DNA from: Taibaiella lutea
GTDB taxonomy: Bacteria > Bacteroidota > Bacteroidia > Chitinophagales > Chitinophagaceae
NCBI RefSeq assembly: GCF_008629695.1
Contig: NZ_VWSH01000001.1
Location: 895,990 to 959,989, forward strand
Length of the DNA: 64,000 nt
Direction: 5' to 3'
Part shown: piece by piece, positions 32,779 through 41,360 of the stretch
Position numbering within the stretch: the first letter of the stretch is position 1
Layout: the number at the start of each line of letters is the position of its first letter
Translations under genes and position numbers: made by a program
Notes under the pieces: generated by a model
What the model was told of the DNA's origin: nothing
Databases searched by the model: none
Seen by the model: the letters and a program-made list of their open reading frames with translations, nothing else

Positions 32779-35199
32779 CTAAAACGGATAACCGATTGCA
32801 ATGTTCAGGTTAAGGTTTTCGCGGCGCCAATCAGGATCTGCAAAATTAATTTGTTTGATTACCCATCCGCTGTTCTCCATAACATATGGCTTTTTAACAG
32901 GGAAAGCCCAGTCTAAACGGAATACAAGGAAACCTCCCAGATCCAGGCGCACACCTGCACCTGTGCTCATTGCAATGTCCTGATAAAGATTGCCGAATTC
33001 AAAGTTGGCACCGGGCAGCGTAGGATCTTTTTTTGTAAGCCAGATATTACCCATATCTGTAAATACAGCACCGTTCAGGCTTATGGCACCGGAGAACAGC
33101 TTTATCATGGCAAAACGATATTCCGCATTGAATTCCAGTTTTATATCTCCTGACTGGTCAATGAAAAGATTGTCGGCAGAATGCTGCCTTGCAGAATCAT
33201 AATAACTTCCCGGTCCTAACACACGCGGCCGCCATCCCCTGATACTGTAAGCGCCACCAACAAAATATTGCTTGATATAAGGCAAAACAGTAGATCCGCC
33301 ATAAGGAATACCAATACCACCGTAAAAGCGGGTGGCCAACATAGAGCTGCGCCTTACGAGATATTGTCTCGCGTCAAAATCAAAACGGACATAGCGGGAA
33401 TGGTTAAAATCAAGTGGGCTGCCCACTAACTCTGCAATGCCTTTTATGCCGCTCATTACCGCTCCTGCTTCCTCCAGGCCTAATTTCATATAGGCATAAT
33501 GACGCCTGTTTACGCCTTCGGTATTCACCATAAACTCAATGGATTCCCCCTCGATAAATGTTTCCTGGTAACTATTTCTGATAGCAGGAATACTGTCCAG
33601 TTTTTCCTGGAAATCGGGTGAGATTTCCCGCAGGTGTTGTGTGTTTACAAAAATGGGTTTTACGCCCCATGATTTGGTACTGCTTTCTCTCCAGATATAA
33701 CCAAAACTTGCATTGACACTCGTCAGCTTAAAATTATTATAACGGTCTAATGAGTTGATACCAAAGTTGAAAACTGTCCGCGGCAGGGCATTCTGACTGA
33801 ATTTGCTTTGATTGACGGGTAATAGGAATTTAGGAAAAGAAAGCCTGAAATTAAGGCCGAGGTTTTGGGAAAAAAGATAAAACTGTTTCAGATAAGGTAC
33901 CTGTAAATTCTTATTCTGTCCAAGTTCCAGTCCATAAGAAACGGTGGTGGTGAGCTCATTGGCGCCTTTCAGAAAATTCTTGTCCGTAACCGAAACATTG
34001 GCGGAGGTACCTATGGTATATAAGTCACCGCCGGAAACTTCCACATTTGTACCAAAATTATATTTATCACTTTTATTCATGAAAATATAACAGTTCAGGG
34101 TATGGTTAATGCTATCCTGCCTGTTGGCAAAAATATAGAGCCTCACAAACTGAAATACGCCCAAATCGTTCAATTGGCGTAGGGTTTGGTTATAATCTGA
34201 CTGGGAATAAAGTTTTCCGGGACGTATAAATATTTTTTTATCCAGAATAGAGGTATTGACGTAAAGATCTTTATAACGGAATACAAGTCCGTTTACATCT
34301 GTCTGCGTCATGTGAGGATCGCTCAAATCGCCCGTATCTACAAAATCAGGAATGACCATTACTTTATTGAAAGTATATTTCTGAAATGCCATGCTGTCTT
34401 CGCCGGGATGAATAATAATCTTTACGTTCAGCGTAGGCTTTTTCTTTGTCCTGTTGAGGGTAATGAAGTTAACAGCGCTTTCAAAGGGATTCTCAAGATT
34501 ACGGAAATAGGATTTATCCAAAGTGTCGAGCTCAAAATCTATATTATCGGAGCTGAAACGGTAATAACCATAATTCCTGATTTCATTTACCAAACGGCTG
34601 CGTTCTGTACCGGCAAGGGTGTTGCTATATGGTTTTCCTTTACCAAACAAAGTTTCTTCGCGCAATTTGGCCGCCAATGGCGCCATACCTGCATCTTCAA
34701 TATCGAAATTCACATCGTCTATCAGATATTCGGTTCCGGTATTTACTTTATAGGTTACATAAGCTTTCTTGCCTTTCAGTTTAATGGTGTCGGAAACCTC
34801 GGCATAGAAATAACCGGAATTGCGCAGGAAGTCGGACATATTTTTTCTTGCCCTCACCACCATCATGGTATCCAGTATTACCGGTTTTTCCACTACTTTA
34901 TTTTTCAACTGAAAATTGGTGGTATCTGATGCGTATTTTTTGTAACGCATATTATAAAGCCACAGCTTAATAGGGAATCTTCCGAGAAAATAATTATTGG
35001 GCTGTTGCGGCATCAGGTTATAAAGCTGATCGCTCAGGGCACTTTTATCTGCAAGCGTGCGATCGGTGGTAAGCTTGATATTTGCTTTTCTTAATAGATA
35101 CTCCCCATCATTGACATGTTTGGTGGAAGAACAACCGGACAAAAGCCCAAGCCCCGATAGTAAGAAAATAACAATAAGAAGTATCGGCTGTTGGCGCAT
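32779..35199 (-). CDS. tamL: Lipidated TamA-type outer membrane protein TamL
   Basis: I chose ATG 35199 (806 residues), which starts a lipoprotein signal (LIVIFLLSGLGLLSGCSS, lipobox LSGC). POTRA-like segments follow (YLIDDVNFDIEDAG, KPYSNTLAGTERSRLVNEIR, GKLYSQSDYNQTLRQLNDLG). The C-terminal ~380 residues form an Omp85-type barrel with the signature IRGWRP (VGGAYSIRGWRPRVLGPG), and the protein ends in aromatic GYPF. TamL is the Bacteroidota lipid-anchored form of TamA and works with TamB (1012-5790). Divergent from the methyltransferase at 35324. Confidence 0.85.
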   Translation of the reverse strand: MRQQPILLIVIFLLSGLGLLSGCSSTKHVNDGEYLLRKANIKLTTDRTLADKSALSDQLYNLMPQQPNNYFLGRFPIKLWLYNMRYKKYASDTTNFQLKNKVVEKPVILDTMMVVRARKNMSDFLRNSGYFYAEVSDTIKLKGKKAYVTYKVNTGTEYLIDDVNFDIEDAGMAPLAAKLREETLFGKGKPYSNTLAGTERSRLVNEIRNYGYYRFSSDNIDFELDTLDKSYFRNLENPFESAVNFITLNRTKKKPTLNVKIIIHPGEDSMAFQKYTFNKVMVIPDFVDTGDLSDPHMTQTDVNGLVFRYKDLYVNTSILDKKIFIRPGKLYSQSDYNQTLRQLNDLGVFQFVRLYIFANRQDSINHTLNCYIFMNKSDKYNFGTNVEVSGGDLYTIGTSANVSVTDKNFLKGANELTTTVSYGLELGQNKNLQVPYLKQFYLFSQNLGLNFRLSFPKFLLPVNQSKFSQNALPRTVFNFGINSLDRYNNFKLTSVNASFGYIWRESSTKSWGVKPIFVNTQHLREISPDFQEKLDSIPAIRNSYQETFIEGESIEFMVNTEGVNRRHYAYMKLGLEEAGAVMSGIKGIAELVGSPLDFNHSRYVRFDFDARQYLVRRSSMLATRFYGGIGIPYGGSTVLPYIKQYFVGGAYSIRGWRPRVLGPGSYYDSARQHSADNLFIDQSGDIKLEFNAEYRFAMIKLFSGAISLNGAVFTDMGNIWLTKKDPTLPGANFEFGNLYQDIAMSTGAGVRLDLGGFLVFRLDWAFPVKKPYVMENSGWVIKQINFADPDWRRENLNLNIAIGYPF

Positions 35200-35202
35200 G
35201 TA

Positions 35203-35236
35203 CAAATATATCCGAAAGCAATTTAAAAAATGACAA
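35203..35236 (-). promoter_or_regulatory. Bacteroidota-type promoter immediately upstream of tamL
   Basis: A perfect -7 element TATATTTG (35210-35203) has TTG 23 bp upstream (35236-35234). Only 3 bp separate the -7 element from the ATG at 35199, so a transcript from it would be leaderless or nearly so. Confidence 0.4.
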
Positions 35237-35323
35237 GGGGTTTGGTTAATTTCGCTTTTCTAAGTTTACAATCCGTTTTTCATTCCCTCAGCAGGAATAA
35301 AAATTCAGCAATAAAAAAAGAAG

Positions 35324-36067
35324 ATGACGAAAGCCCAGATTAAGTTCATTCAATCCTTAACGCGGCAAAAATACAGAAAAGAGTATAATGCCTATCTGGT
35401 AGAAGGTGATAAAAATGCTAAAGAATGGTTGTTATCTGAAGGGCATATCCTGCAGATAGCTGCTACCGGAGCTTGGCTTGCAGAAAACGACTCGGTTATC
35501 AAACGGCATCCGGAGGCTGAAATAATAGAAACCCTGCCTTTTGAATTAGAAAAAATAACCGCTTTACAAACCGCACAATCTGTTGTACTGGTAGTTCAGA
35601 AGCCTGCTGCATTTGCATTTCAGCAACCTGTAGGACAATGGGCTTTGTACCTCGAAAAGATACAGGACCCGGGCAATATGGGTACTATTATCAGGACTGC
35701 CGACTGGTTTGGCATCCGCCATATTATCTGTTCTCCCGACTGTGTAGAGGTTTATAACCCAAAAGTTGTGCAGGCGTCGATGGGCAGCTTATTAAGGGTA
35801 AATATTGCCGAAATGGATGTACCTTCTTTTCTTGCTAAGAATCAAAGGCCGGTTTACGCTGCTGTTCTTGAGGGGCAGGATATACGCAGGTTACAACAGC
35901 CGGAATACGGAACCATTGCAATGGGTAATGAGTCAAAAGGGCTTTCGCCTGAGCTTGTAAATGCCGCGACTCATCAGTTGATGATACCGGGTTTTGGCGG
36001 AGCAGAATCACTGAATGTGGCCGTAGCTACAGGTATTTTGTGCGCAAAACTAACGGGGAGTATTTAA
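35324..36067 (+). CDS. SpoU/TrmH-family RNA 2'-O-methyltransferase
   Basis: A 247-residue protein with an N-terminal RNA-binding substrate domain (QSLTRQKYRKEYNAYLVEGD) and the SPOUT knot motifs: motif 1 QDPGNMGTIIRTADWFG, motif 2 MGNESKGLSPEL, motif 3 IPGFGGAESLNVAVATGI. It transfers a methyl group from S-adenosylmethionine to a ribose 2'-OH, probably in 23S rRNA or tRNA. The knot residues are complete. Divergent from tamL. Confidence 0.9.
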   Translation: MTKAQIKFIQSLTRQKYRKEYNAYLVEGDKNAKEWLLSEGHILQIAATGAWLAENDSVIKRHPEAEIIETLPFELEKITALQTAQSVVLVVQKPAAFAFQQPVGQWALYLEKIQDPGNMGTIIRTADWFGIRHIICSPDCVEVYNPKVVQASMGSLLRVNIAEMDVPSFLAKNQRPVYAAVLEGQDIRRLQQPEYGTIAMGNESKGLSPELVNAATHQLMIPGFGGAESLNVAVATGILCAKLTGSI

Positions 36068-36092
36068 AATTCGGGTGTCTTTTATCTATACA

Positions 36093-36136
36093 ATGGGTTC
36101 CACCCATTGCTGTTCTGTTTCGCCCTTTCAGGGCTT
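36093..36136 (+). repeat. Two-hairpin REP-like element, copy 3
   Basis: CAATGGGTTCCACCCATTG forms the first hairpin, then CTGTTCTGTTTC, then GCCCTTTCAGGGC. It is located between convergent genes, as expected for REP-like elements. Confidence 0.7.
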
Positions 36137-36145
36137 TGAGGAACA

Positions 36146-36180
36146 TAAAACAGAAAGCAAAATAATTGCTTCCTGTTTTA
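36146..36180 (-). terminator. Intrinsic terminator of the DUF4292 operon
   Basis: TAAAACAG AAAGCAA / TTGCTT CCTGTTTTA forms a long stem with one mismatch, 18 bp downstream of the stop of the 36198 gene. It would also work for the plus-strand methyltransferase. Confidence 0.6.
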
Positions 36181-36197
36181 TTTATCCATTATAAATT

Positions 36198-37007
36198 CTA
36201 TTTACTTTTCTTCGGAATGGAAGCCCTTTCATAGGAAGCAGGAATGGAAAAATTCGTTTCAACAGGCACATCTAATTCAGCCTTGGAAAAATCCATATCC
36301 AGTTTTATTTCCTGTCCTTTGTTCTTAATAATCACGTGACGCTCAAATGCAAAGGGTTGCTGTAATGTAATAGCGCTGTAGTTTCCGTAACTGATATTAC
36401 AATTAAAGTCTTTCTCTGCAGAGGTTAACTGCAATTGCATCAGGGTCGAGTTTTTCTTATTGTAGGTCAATACCTGTGTAAAATCGTCCTGCACCTGGGT
36501 AATTTTAACCGTTGTATCCAGCACTTCAAATTTACTGACTTTTACGTCTGCGCTAATCAGCGGATTACCGATAAACAGACGTTGCAGTACCGGGAATTCA
36601 ACCTGGGCGCCTATAAGCTCCTGCCCTTCTTTATAGGACAAAACATAAGCAGTTTTACCGATTTTATAAATAGCCTGCAAGCTATCGGGGGTAATTTTCG
36701 CCCTTGCTGCTTCCAATATGCCCAACGCAATAAGTGAAGCCCATATTTCTTTATCCTTTTTCATTTTGAGATTACAGGTGAGATCCTGATTTTTATCTCC
36801 TTTCTCAAAATGCATACCTGCTTTACCATTAAAGGTATTCCATGAAATATTCTTATTCAGAAAATCCTCGGCATGCAATACTTCTTTTTTAGTTGTATCG
36901 GCATTGGGTTTGGTTTCTGCAACTAATGCATTCTTTGTAGTGTGACATGCCTGCAGCCCCATCAATAATATTATACCGGCTGCTATACTTAATTTGCGAA
37001 ACGACAT
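36198..37007 (-). CDS. DUF4292 outer-membrane-associated lipoprotein
   Basis: I chose ATG 37007 (269 residues), which starts the lipoprotein signal (AAGIILLMGLQACHT, lipobox LQAC). An upstream ATG at 37046 overlaps the TPR stop and would add 13 residues in front of the signal. The mature domain has a beta-rich LolA/LolB-like fold typical of DUF4292 (WNTFNGKAGMHFEKGD, IWASLIALGILEAARAKITP, ALIGNP-like LFIGNPLISAD). DUF4292 proteins are Bacteroidota lipoproteins of unknown role, perhaps in lipid handling. It is the last gene after the TPR lipoprotein and nucleotidyltransferase. Confidence 0.85.
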   Translation of the reverse strand: MSFRKLSIAAGIILLMGLQACHTTKNALVAETKPNADTTKKEVLHAEDFLNKNISWNTFNGKAGMHFEKGDKNQDLTCNLKMKKDKEIWASLIALGILEAARAKITPDSLQAIYKIGKTAYVLSYKEGQELIGAQVEFPVLQRLFIGNPLISADVKVSKFEVLDTTVKITQVQDDFTQVLTYNKKNSTLMQLQLTSAEKDFNCNISYGNYSAITLQQPFAFERHVIIKNKGQEIKLDMDFSKAELDVPVETNFSIPASYERASIPKKSK

Positions 37008-37038
37008 TTGCTTTTCTTTATAAATTTCAAAATTCAGT

Positions 37039-38859
37039 TTAATCATGTAATTTTTGTTCTCTTATTTTCTGTTCCAAAACAGCAGACTTCATCCCTTTCG
37101 AAGCTGCTTTGTTCCAATATTCCAATGCCTTTTGCTTATCGCCTGATTTATATTCAATATCTCCCAGATGATCCCATAAAGAGGTATCATCTTCCGCCGG
37201 CGAAGTCATGGAAATGGCTTTTAAGACATAATCTTTAGCTTCCCTGAACTTGCCCTGTCTGTACAATATCCAACCATAAGTGTCTAAAAAATTAGCCTCG
37301 TTCGGGCGTAACCTTAGTGATTTTGCAGACATTTTCTCGGCTTTATCCAATTTTTCACCACGCACTGAAAGATAATAACCAAAATTATTCAAAGCGGTTG
37401 CATTATTAGGCTGAATAATTAATGCTGCTTCATAACAGCTGTCCGAACTATGGAAATTACTGACCGTATTATAAACATCACCCAAAGCAATCAAAACATC
37501 TACTTGCGCAGCTGCATTACGCTCCGGAACATTTTTAAGCGCCATGTTCAGGTATTGAATTGACGGCCTGTTTTCCCCTTTCTGATTGTATGCAAGGCCA
37601 CCTAAATAATAAGACATATATTCTTTGGGGAAAATATTTACCGCCCTGTTGCTATAGTGGATTACAGAGTCCTGCTGCGACTTTATAGAATAGATATACA
37701 TCACCTGCTGCCAGGGAGCATAATAACTTGAATCCATTGCGAGGATACGTTTGTATTCTATCAAAGCTTCGTCCAGATTGCCATCGGCCACCATCACATT
37801 AGCAAGCAGAAAAACGGGTTCTTTTTGCGGAGGTTCCTGATAGGCAAATTTATGTATCAGCTCCATCGTCTCTTTACGGATATTGGTATCAAGGTTCCGG
37901 TTCTGAACAAATGGCAATAACATATCTGTCCTTTCCTGTGCCGACAATTTCTGATTTAATACGATTACTTCCAGATGAGCCATTACACTCTTAAGGTCTT
38001 TGTTTCTCAGGCAATACTTCAAAATGGCAGTCTGAACTTCAGCATCATCAGGAAACCGTCTGCTCATTTCTTCGTAAGCTACAGCCGCCTTGTCTTTAAG
38101 ATTGTTGTTTTCATAAACTGCAGCGAGCAAAATGGCATATTGCGGATCATTGGGGTAAAACTTTATTAATTTCCTGACTTCATTCGCCGCGCCTTCTATG
38201 TCATTCTTACTGAGAAACAGTTGTTCTCTTTGCAATAAAAGCGTTTCATCATCTTCCCCTAAATAAATAACCAACTGATCATAAACCTTTAACGCTTCAT
38301 CGTATTCTTTGGCTTTTTGCAAAAGTGCGGCCTGCCTTATCAGATATTCTTCAGGGCTTCTTTCTTTTAAGGCTATCTTTTTATAAATGGATGCCGCTTC
38401 TGAAAAACTTCCGCTGTAGGCCAGCAAATCAGCATACTGCATCTGGATCCATTTATTATTGCTATCCAGTTGAACCGCCTTCTTACTTTCTTTTATGGAA
38501 TAATCAACATTGTTGCGATCCAGCCATAACCGCGACAATTCATAGTGAATAGTGGCATTGTCAGGACTGATACTTGCCAATTGGCTGAAAATCCGAAAAG
38601 CGTCTTCCTTATCGTCCTGCATTTTCGCATTGACAGCATCCATGAAAAGCGCATCGGTTTTATAGCCTCTTCTGACAGCATCCTTTTCATTTATGATTTT
38701 GCTGAAACTATCTTCCATATTGGGTTTGGAAAGTTTCTTACCGGAATTGCAGGCAGCAAAAAAAATAGTTGTAAAAATTAAAATAAAAAACCTGCCGGAT
38801 TGAAAAAATCCAGCAGGCTTCTTTATAAATAAAAAAATTGAACGAAATTGGTCTATCAT
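37039..38859 (-). CDS. TPR-repeat lipoprotein
   Basis: A 606-residue protein with a late lipoprotein signal (RFFILIFTTIFFAACNSGKK, lipobox FAAC at residues 34-37) and about ten tetratricopeptide repeats through to the end (for example AIHYELSRLWLDRNN, LNNFGYYLSVRGEKLDKAEK, LWDHLGDIEYKSGDKQKALE). TPR proteins act as scaffolds. The start is fixed by the ATGA overlap with the upstream nucleotidyltransferase stop. Unusually, a terminator-like hairpin lies inside codons 15-23. The role of the pair with DUF4292 is unknown, but the gene order is common in Bacteroidota. Confidence 0.8.
   Translation of the reverse strand: MIDQFRSIFLFIKKPAGFFQSGRFFILIFTTIFFAACNSGKKLSKPNMEDSFSKIINEKDAVRRGYKTDALFMDAVNAKMQDDKEDAFRIFSQLASISPDNATIHYELSRLWLDRNNVDYSIKESKKAVQLDSNNKWIQMQYADLLAYSGSFSEAASIYKKIALKERSPEEYLIRQAALLQKAKEYDEALKVYDQLVIYLGEDDETLLLQREQLFLSKNDIEGAANEVRKLIKFYPNDPQYAILLAAVYENNNLKDKAAVAYEEMSRRFPDDAEVQTAILKYCLRNKDLKSVMAHLEVIVLNQKLSAQERTDMLLPFVQNRNLDTNIRKETMELIHKFAYQEPPQKEPVFLLANVMVADGNLDEALIEYKRILAMDSSYYAPWQQVMYIYSIKSQQDSVIHYSNRAVNIFPKEYMSYYLGGLAYNQKGENRPSIQYLNMALKNVPERNAAAQVDVLIALGDVYNTVSNFHSSDSCYEAALIIQPNNATALNNFGYYLSVRGEKLDKAEKMSAKSLRLRPNEANFLDTYGWILYRQGKFREAKDYVLKAISMTSPAEDDTSLWDHLGDIEYKSGDKQKALEYWNKAASKGMKSAVLEQKIREQKLHD
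38791..38817 (-). terminator. Terminator-like hairpin inside the TPR gene
   Basis: CCTGCTGGAT / ATCCGGCAGG forms a 10-bp stem with one G-U pair, followed on the minus strand by TTTTTTATTTT. It lies within the 5' coding part of the TPR gene, about 40 nt after its ATG. See the findings for a possible attenuation role. Confidence 0.5.
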
Positions 38860-39863
38860 GATACTACAGAGAAATCACCAAGACTTAATTCTTTGGCCTT
38901 GTCGCTGTAATTTACGTTTTTTCCCAACATTGAATTGGTTAAAGTTGCATTTTTAACAGTAGTTTGCTCCTGAATAATGCTATTGCTAATCAATGAATTT
39001 TCGACAATAACACCGGCTTCCAATGAAACATGCGGGCCAACTACTGCATTCTTAATCTGAACATTTTCACCGATAAAGCAAGGAGCAATAATAGTCGCAT
39101 TTTCAAATTTTGCAGAAGCAGCCATTAAAGTTTCAGTATCCTTTTTTATTTCCAGAATACGTTGATTGGTATATACAGTAGCATCTTTATTACCACAATC
39201 CAGCCATTCTTCCACCTGATCAGAATAGAAGCCCAGGCCTTTATTCTTCATATTTTCCATTGCGGTTGTCAATTGATATTCACCTTTTTCAAGAATGTTA
39301 TTATCAATAAGATATTGCAATTCTTTTTTAAGGTTCTCACCATCTTTGAAATAGTAAACACCAATGATGGCAAGATCGGAAACAAACGTTTCCGGTTTCT
39401 CTACAAAGTCCGTTATACGCCCGTCGGGATCTAACTTTACTACACCAAATGCAGAAGGGTCTTCTACTTTTTGCGTCCAGATAATAGCGTCTTTTTCGGT
39501 CTGAATTTTAAAATCAGCCTTAAAAAGGGTATCTGCAAAAGCCACAAATACATTTCCTTTTAAGCTGTCGGCAGCGCAAAGAATTGCATGACCTGTGCCC
39601 AAAGCTTCTTTCTGATAGCAGATTTTGCCTTGTGCGCCTAAGCTTGCAGCAACATCTACCAACATCTTTTCTACTTTTTCACCAAAAGCAGGCGAAATGA
39701 TAAAGGCAATCTCCTCTACTTTTTCATTGGCTGTTGCAATAATATCTTCTACAAGCCTTTGTACAACAGGTTTTCCCGCAATGGGAATTAATGGTTTTGC
39801 AGTGGTCAATGTATGAGGGCGCATACGTTTGCCCATGCCTGCCATCGGGATAATAATATTCAT
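38856..39863 (-). CDS. Sugar-phosphate nucleotidyltransferase
   Basis: A 335-residue protein with the nucleotidyltransferase signature (MAGMGKRMRPHTLTTAKPLI) at its start. The catalytic domain continues (GTGHAILCAADSL, FADTLF, VEKPE, EWLDCGNKDATVYT). A left-handed beta-helix of hexapeptide repeats forms the C-terminus (NATIIAPCFIGENVQIKNA, SISNSIIQE-like). It makes NDP-sugars from sugar-1-phosphates and NTPs; whether the product is dTDP-glucose, UDP-GlcNAc or GDP-mannose cannot be told from the sequence. Overlaps the TPR gene by ATGA. Confidence 0.85.
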   Translation of the reverse strand: MNIIIPMAGMGKRMRPHTLTTAKPLIPIAGKPVVQRLVEDIIATANEKVEEIAFIISPAFGEKVEKMLVDVAASLGAQGKICYQKEALGTGHAILCAADSLKGNVFVAFADTLFKADFKIQTEKDAIIWTQKVEDPSAFGVVKLDPDGRITDFVEKPETFVSDLAIIGVYYFKDGENLKKELQYLIDNNILEKGEYQLTTAMENMKNKGLGFYSDQVEEWLDCGNKDATVYTNQRILEIKKDTETLMAASAKFENATIIAPCFIGENVQIKNAVVGPHVSLEAGVIVENSLISNSIIQEQTTVKNATLTNSMLGKNVNYSDKAKELSLGDFSVVS

Positions 39864-40064
39864 ATATCGTTATTGCTTAATTTAGTTTTCAGCGAAATAA
39901 ACTTTATTATTGTAACTGCATTTCCTTGTTCAATAATTATTATCAAAAATGCAAAAACAGGCGCAAAGTTATTTCATTTTGTCGAATGATTTTATGAAAT
40001 AAGCCGCATGTAATTCCATAATCATAAATTAATACGAATACATCCATAAAAACAAGATACAAAT

Positions 40065-40607
40065 ATGAATATAGAAATAATAGCCGGGAGTCCGCGGAAT
40101 CCAAGCCTGAATGCACGTGTGGCGCATTATGTGCACCAGCAGTTAAAGAAAATGAGCGACCACAATATCGGAATAATTGAACTCAACAAAGTTCATTTTC
40201 CATTTATACAAAAAGTCTGGAGCAGCCCCGAACAAGCTACGCCGGAATTGAAACCTATCGCGGAACGTATGTTTGCAGCCAACGCATTCATCATTTCTTC
40301 TCCGGAATATAACGGCGCTTACTCACCTGCAATGAAAAACCTCTTTGACCATTTCCCAAAACAAAACAGAAAGGCCTTTGGTGTTATTACCTCTTCTGAC
40401 GGCATGATGGGCGGCATAAGGGCATCTCAACAGATATTGCAACTAATACCTGCTTTATTTGGCATTGCATCGCCAAGCATGCTCATTGTTCCGCAAGCAG
40501 ATAAAAAGTTTGACATGGAGGGAAATCTTCTTGCACCTGAATTTCAGAAGAATATTGATGATTTCTGCAATAACTTTTTGTGGCTGGCTGAAAAACTGCA
40601 CGGATAA
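40065..40607 (+). CDS. NADPH-dependent FMN reductase family protein
   Basis: A 180-residue flavodoxin-fold protein with the FMN phosphate-binding loop (IIAGSPRNPSLNARVA) and the conserved SSPEYNGAYSPAMKNLFDHF segment of the NADPH-dependent FMN/quinone reductase family. It reduces FMN, quinones or similar small compounds. It starts an unrelated two-gene unit; the next gene begins 18 bp downstream. Confidence 0.85.
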   Translation: MNIEIIAGSPRNPSLNARVAHYVHQQLKKMSDHNIGIIELNKVHFPFIQKVWSSPEQATPELKPIAERMFAANAFIISSPEYNGAYSPAMKNLFDHFPKQNRKAFGVITSSDGMMGGIRASQQILQLIPALFGIASPSMLIVPQADKKFDMEGNLLAPEFQKNIDDFCNNFLWLAEKLHG

Positions 40608-40625
40608 AAATTAATAATTGTTTCC

Positions 40626-41360
40626 ATGTTTGACTTTAAGGAGAAATTCAAAGACAGGCCGACAAGTGAGTTGTTGCAAATGCTGGAACAGCCTGAAAAA
40701 TATCAGCCGGATGCAATAGAGGCTGCCAAAACAATTATAGAAAACAGAAAGGAAAAAGATCCAAAATCTTTTGAGGAAGATGTAGCGTTTTTAAAAATAA
40801 AAGAGCATCAAACAATAAGCAGGAAAGAGATTCCGGCAAAGAAAACAATAGATATCTGGGAAGAAGATGATATTGACAAATCGAATAAAAGTATTACCAG
40901 GAATCATATTCTGGCAATACTTATCGTCTATATTGCAATGAATTGCCTATACCTGTTTCAGCTTCTGCAAATAAGGTTGAATGGCTATTCCGAAGATTAC
41001 GAAATAATGCAACTGGTACCTATACTTGCACAATTTGCATTTGCAATAACCGGGAGTATTTTCTTTTTTAAGAGAGAAAAGACGGGATGGATCTTAATTG
41101 TATTTGATTTCACGTTCAGGACCATATTCAGCTTACAATTACTTGTATTATCCTTGAGATATATCTCAAATCCTTTTATACCATTTTCATTTTACAATAC
41201 GATATTACCGCTAATACTTTTTGGCCTTGTATTATTCAGATTGGGCTCTGCAAGATTAATGTCAGAATATAAAGCCACAAAACAAACATATATGTTTACT
41301 ATAGGTGCAAGCATTCTCTTTGCCGCCTGTATCGTTTTTGTACAGCGATTTTTCTACTAA
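40626..41360 (+). CDS. Membrane protein of unknown function
   Basis: A 244-residue protein with a soluble, charged N-terminal third (TSELLQMLEQPEKYQPDAIE, AAKTIIENRKE) and about five transmembrane helices (HILAILIVYIAMNCLYLFQ, LAQFAFAITGSIFFF, ILIVFDFTFRTIFSLQLLV, ILPLILFGLVLFRLG, TIGASILFAACIVFV). The LEQPEKYQPDAIEAA segment resembles a short motif seen in other Bacteroidota membrane proteins. The stop overlaps the 3' end of the convergent recB by 4 bp. Confidence 0.7.
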   Translation: MFDFKEKFKDRPTSELLQMLEQPEKYQPDAIEAAKTIIENRKEKDPKSFEEDVAFLKIKEHQTISRKEIPAKKTIDIWEEDDIDKSNKSITRNHILAILIVYIAMNCLYLFQLLQIRLNGYSEDYEIMQLVPILAQFAFAITGSIFFFKREKTGWILIVFDFTFRTIFSLQLLVLSLRYISNPFIPFSFYNTILPLILFGLVLFRLGSARLMSEYKATKQTYMFTIGASILFAACIVFVQRFFY

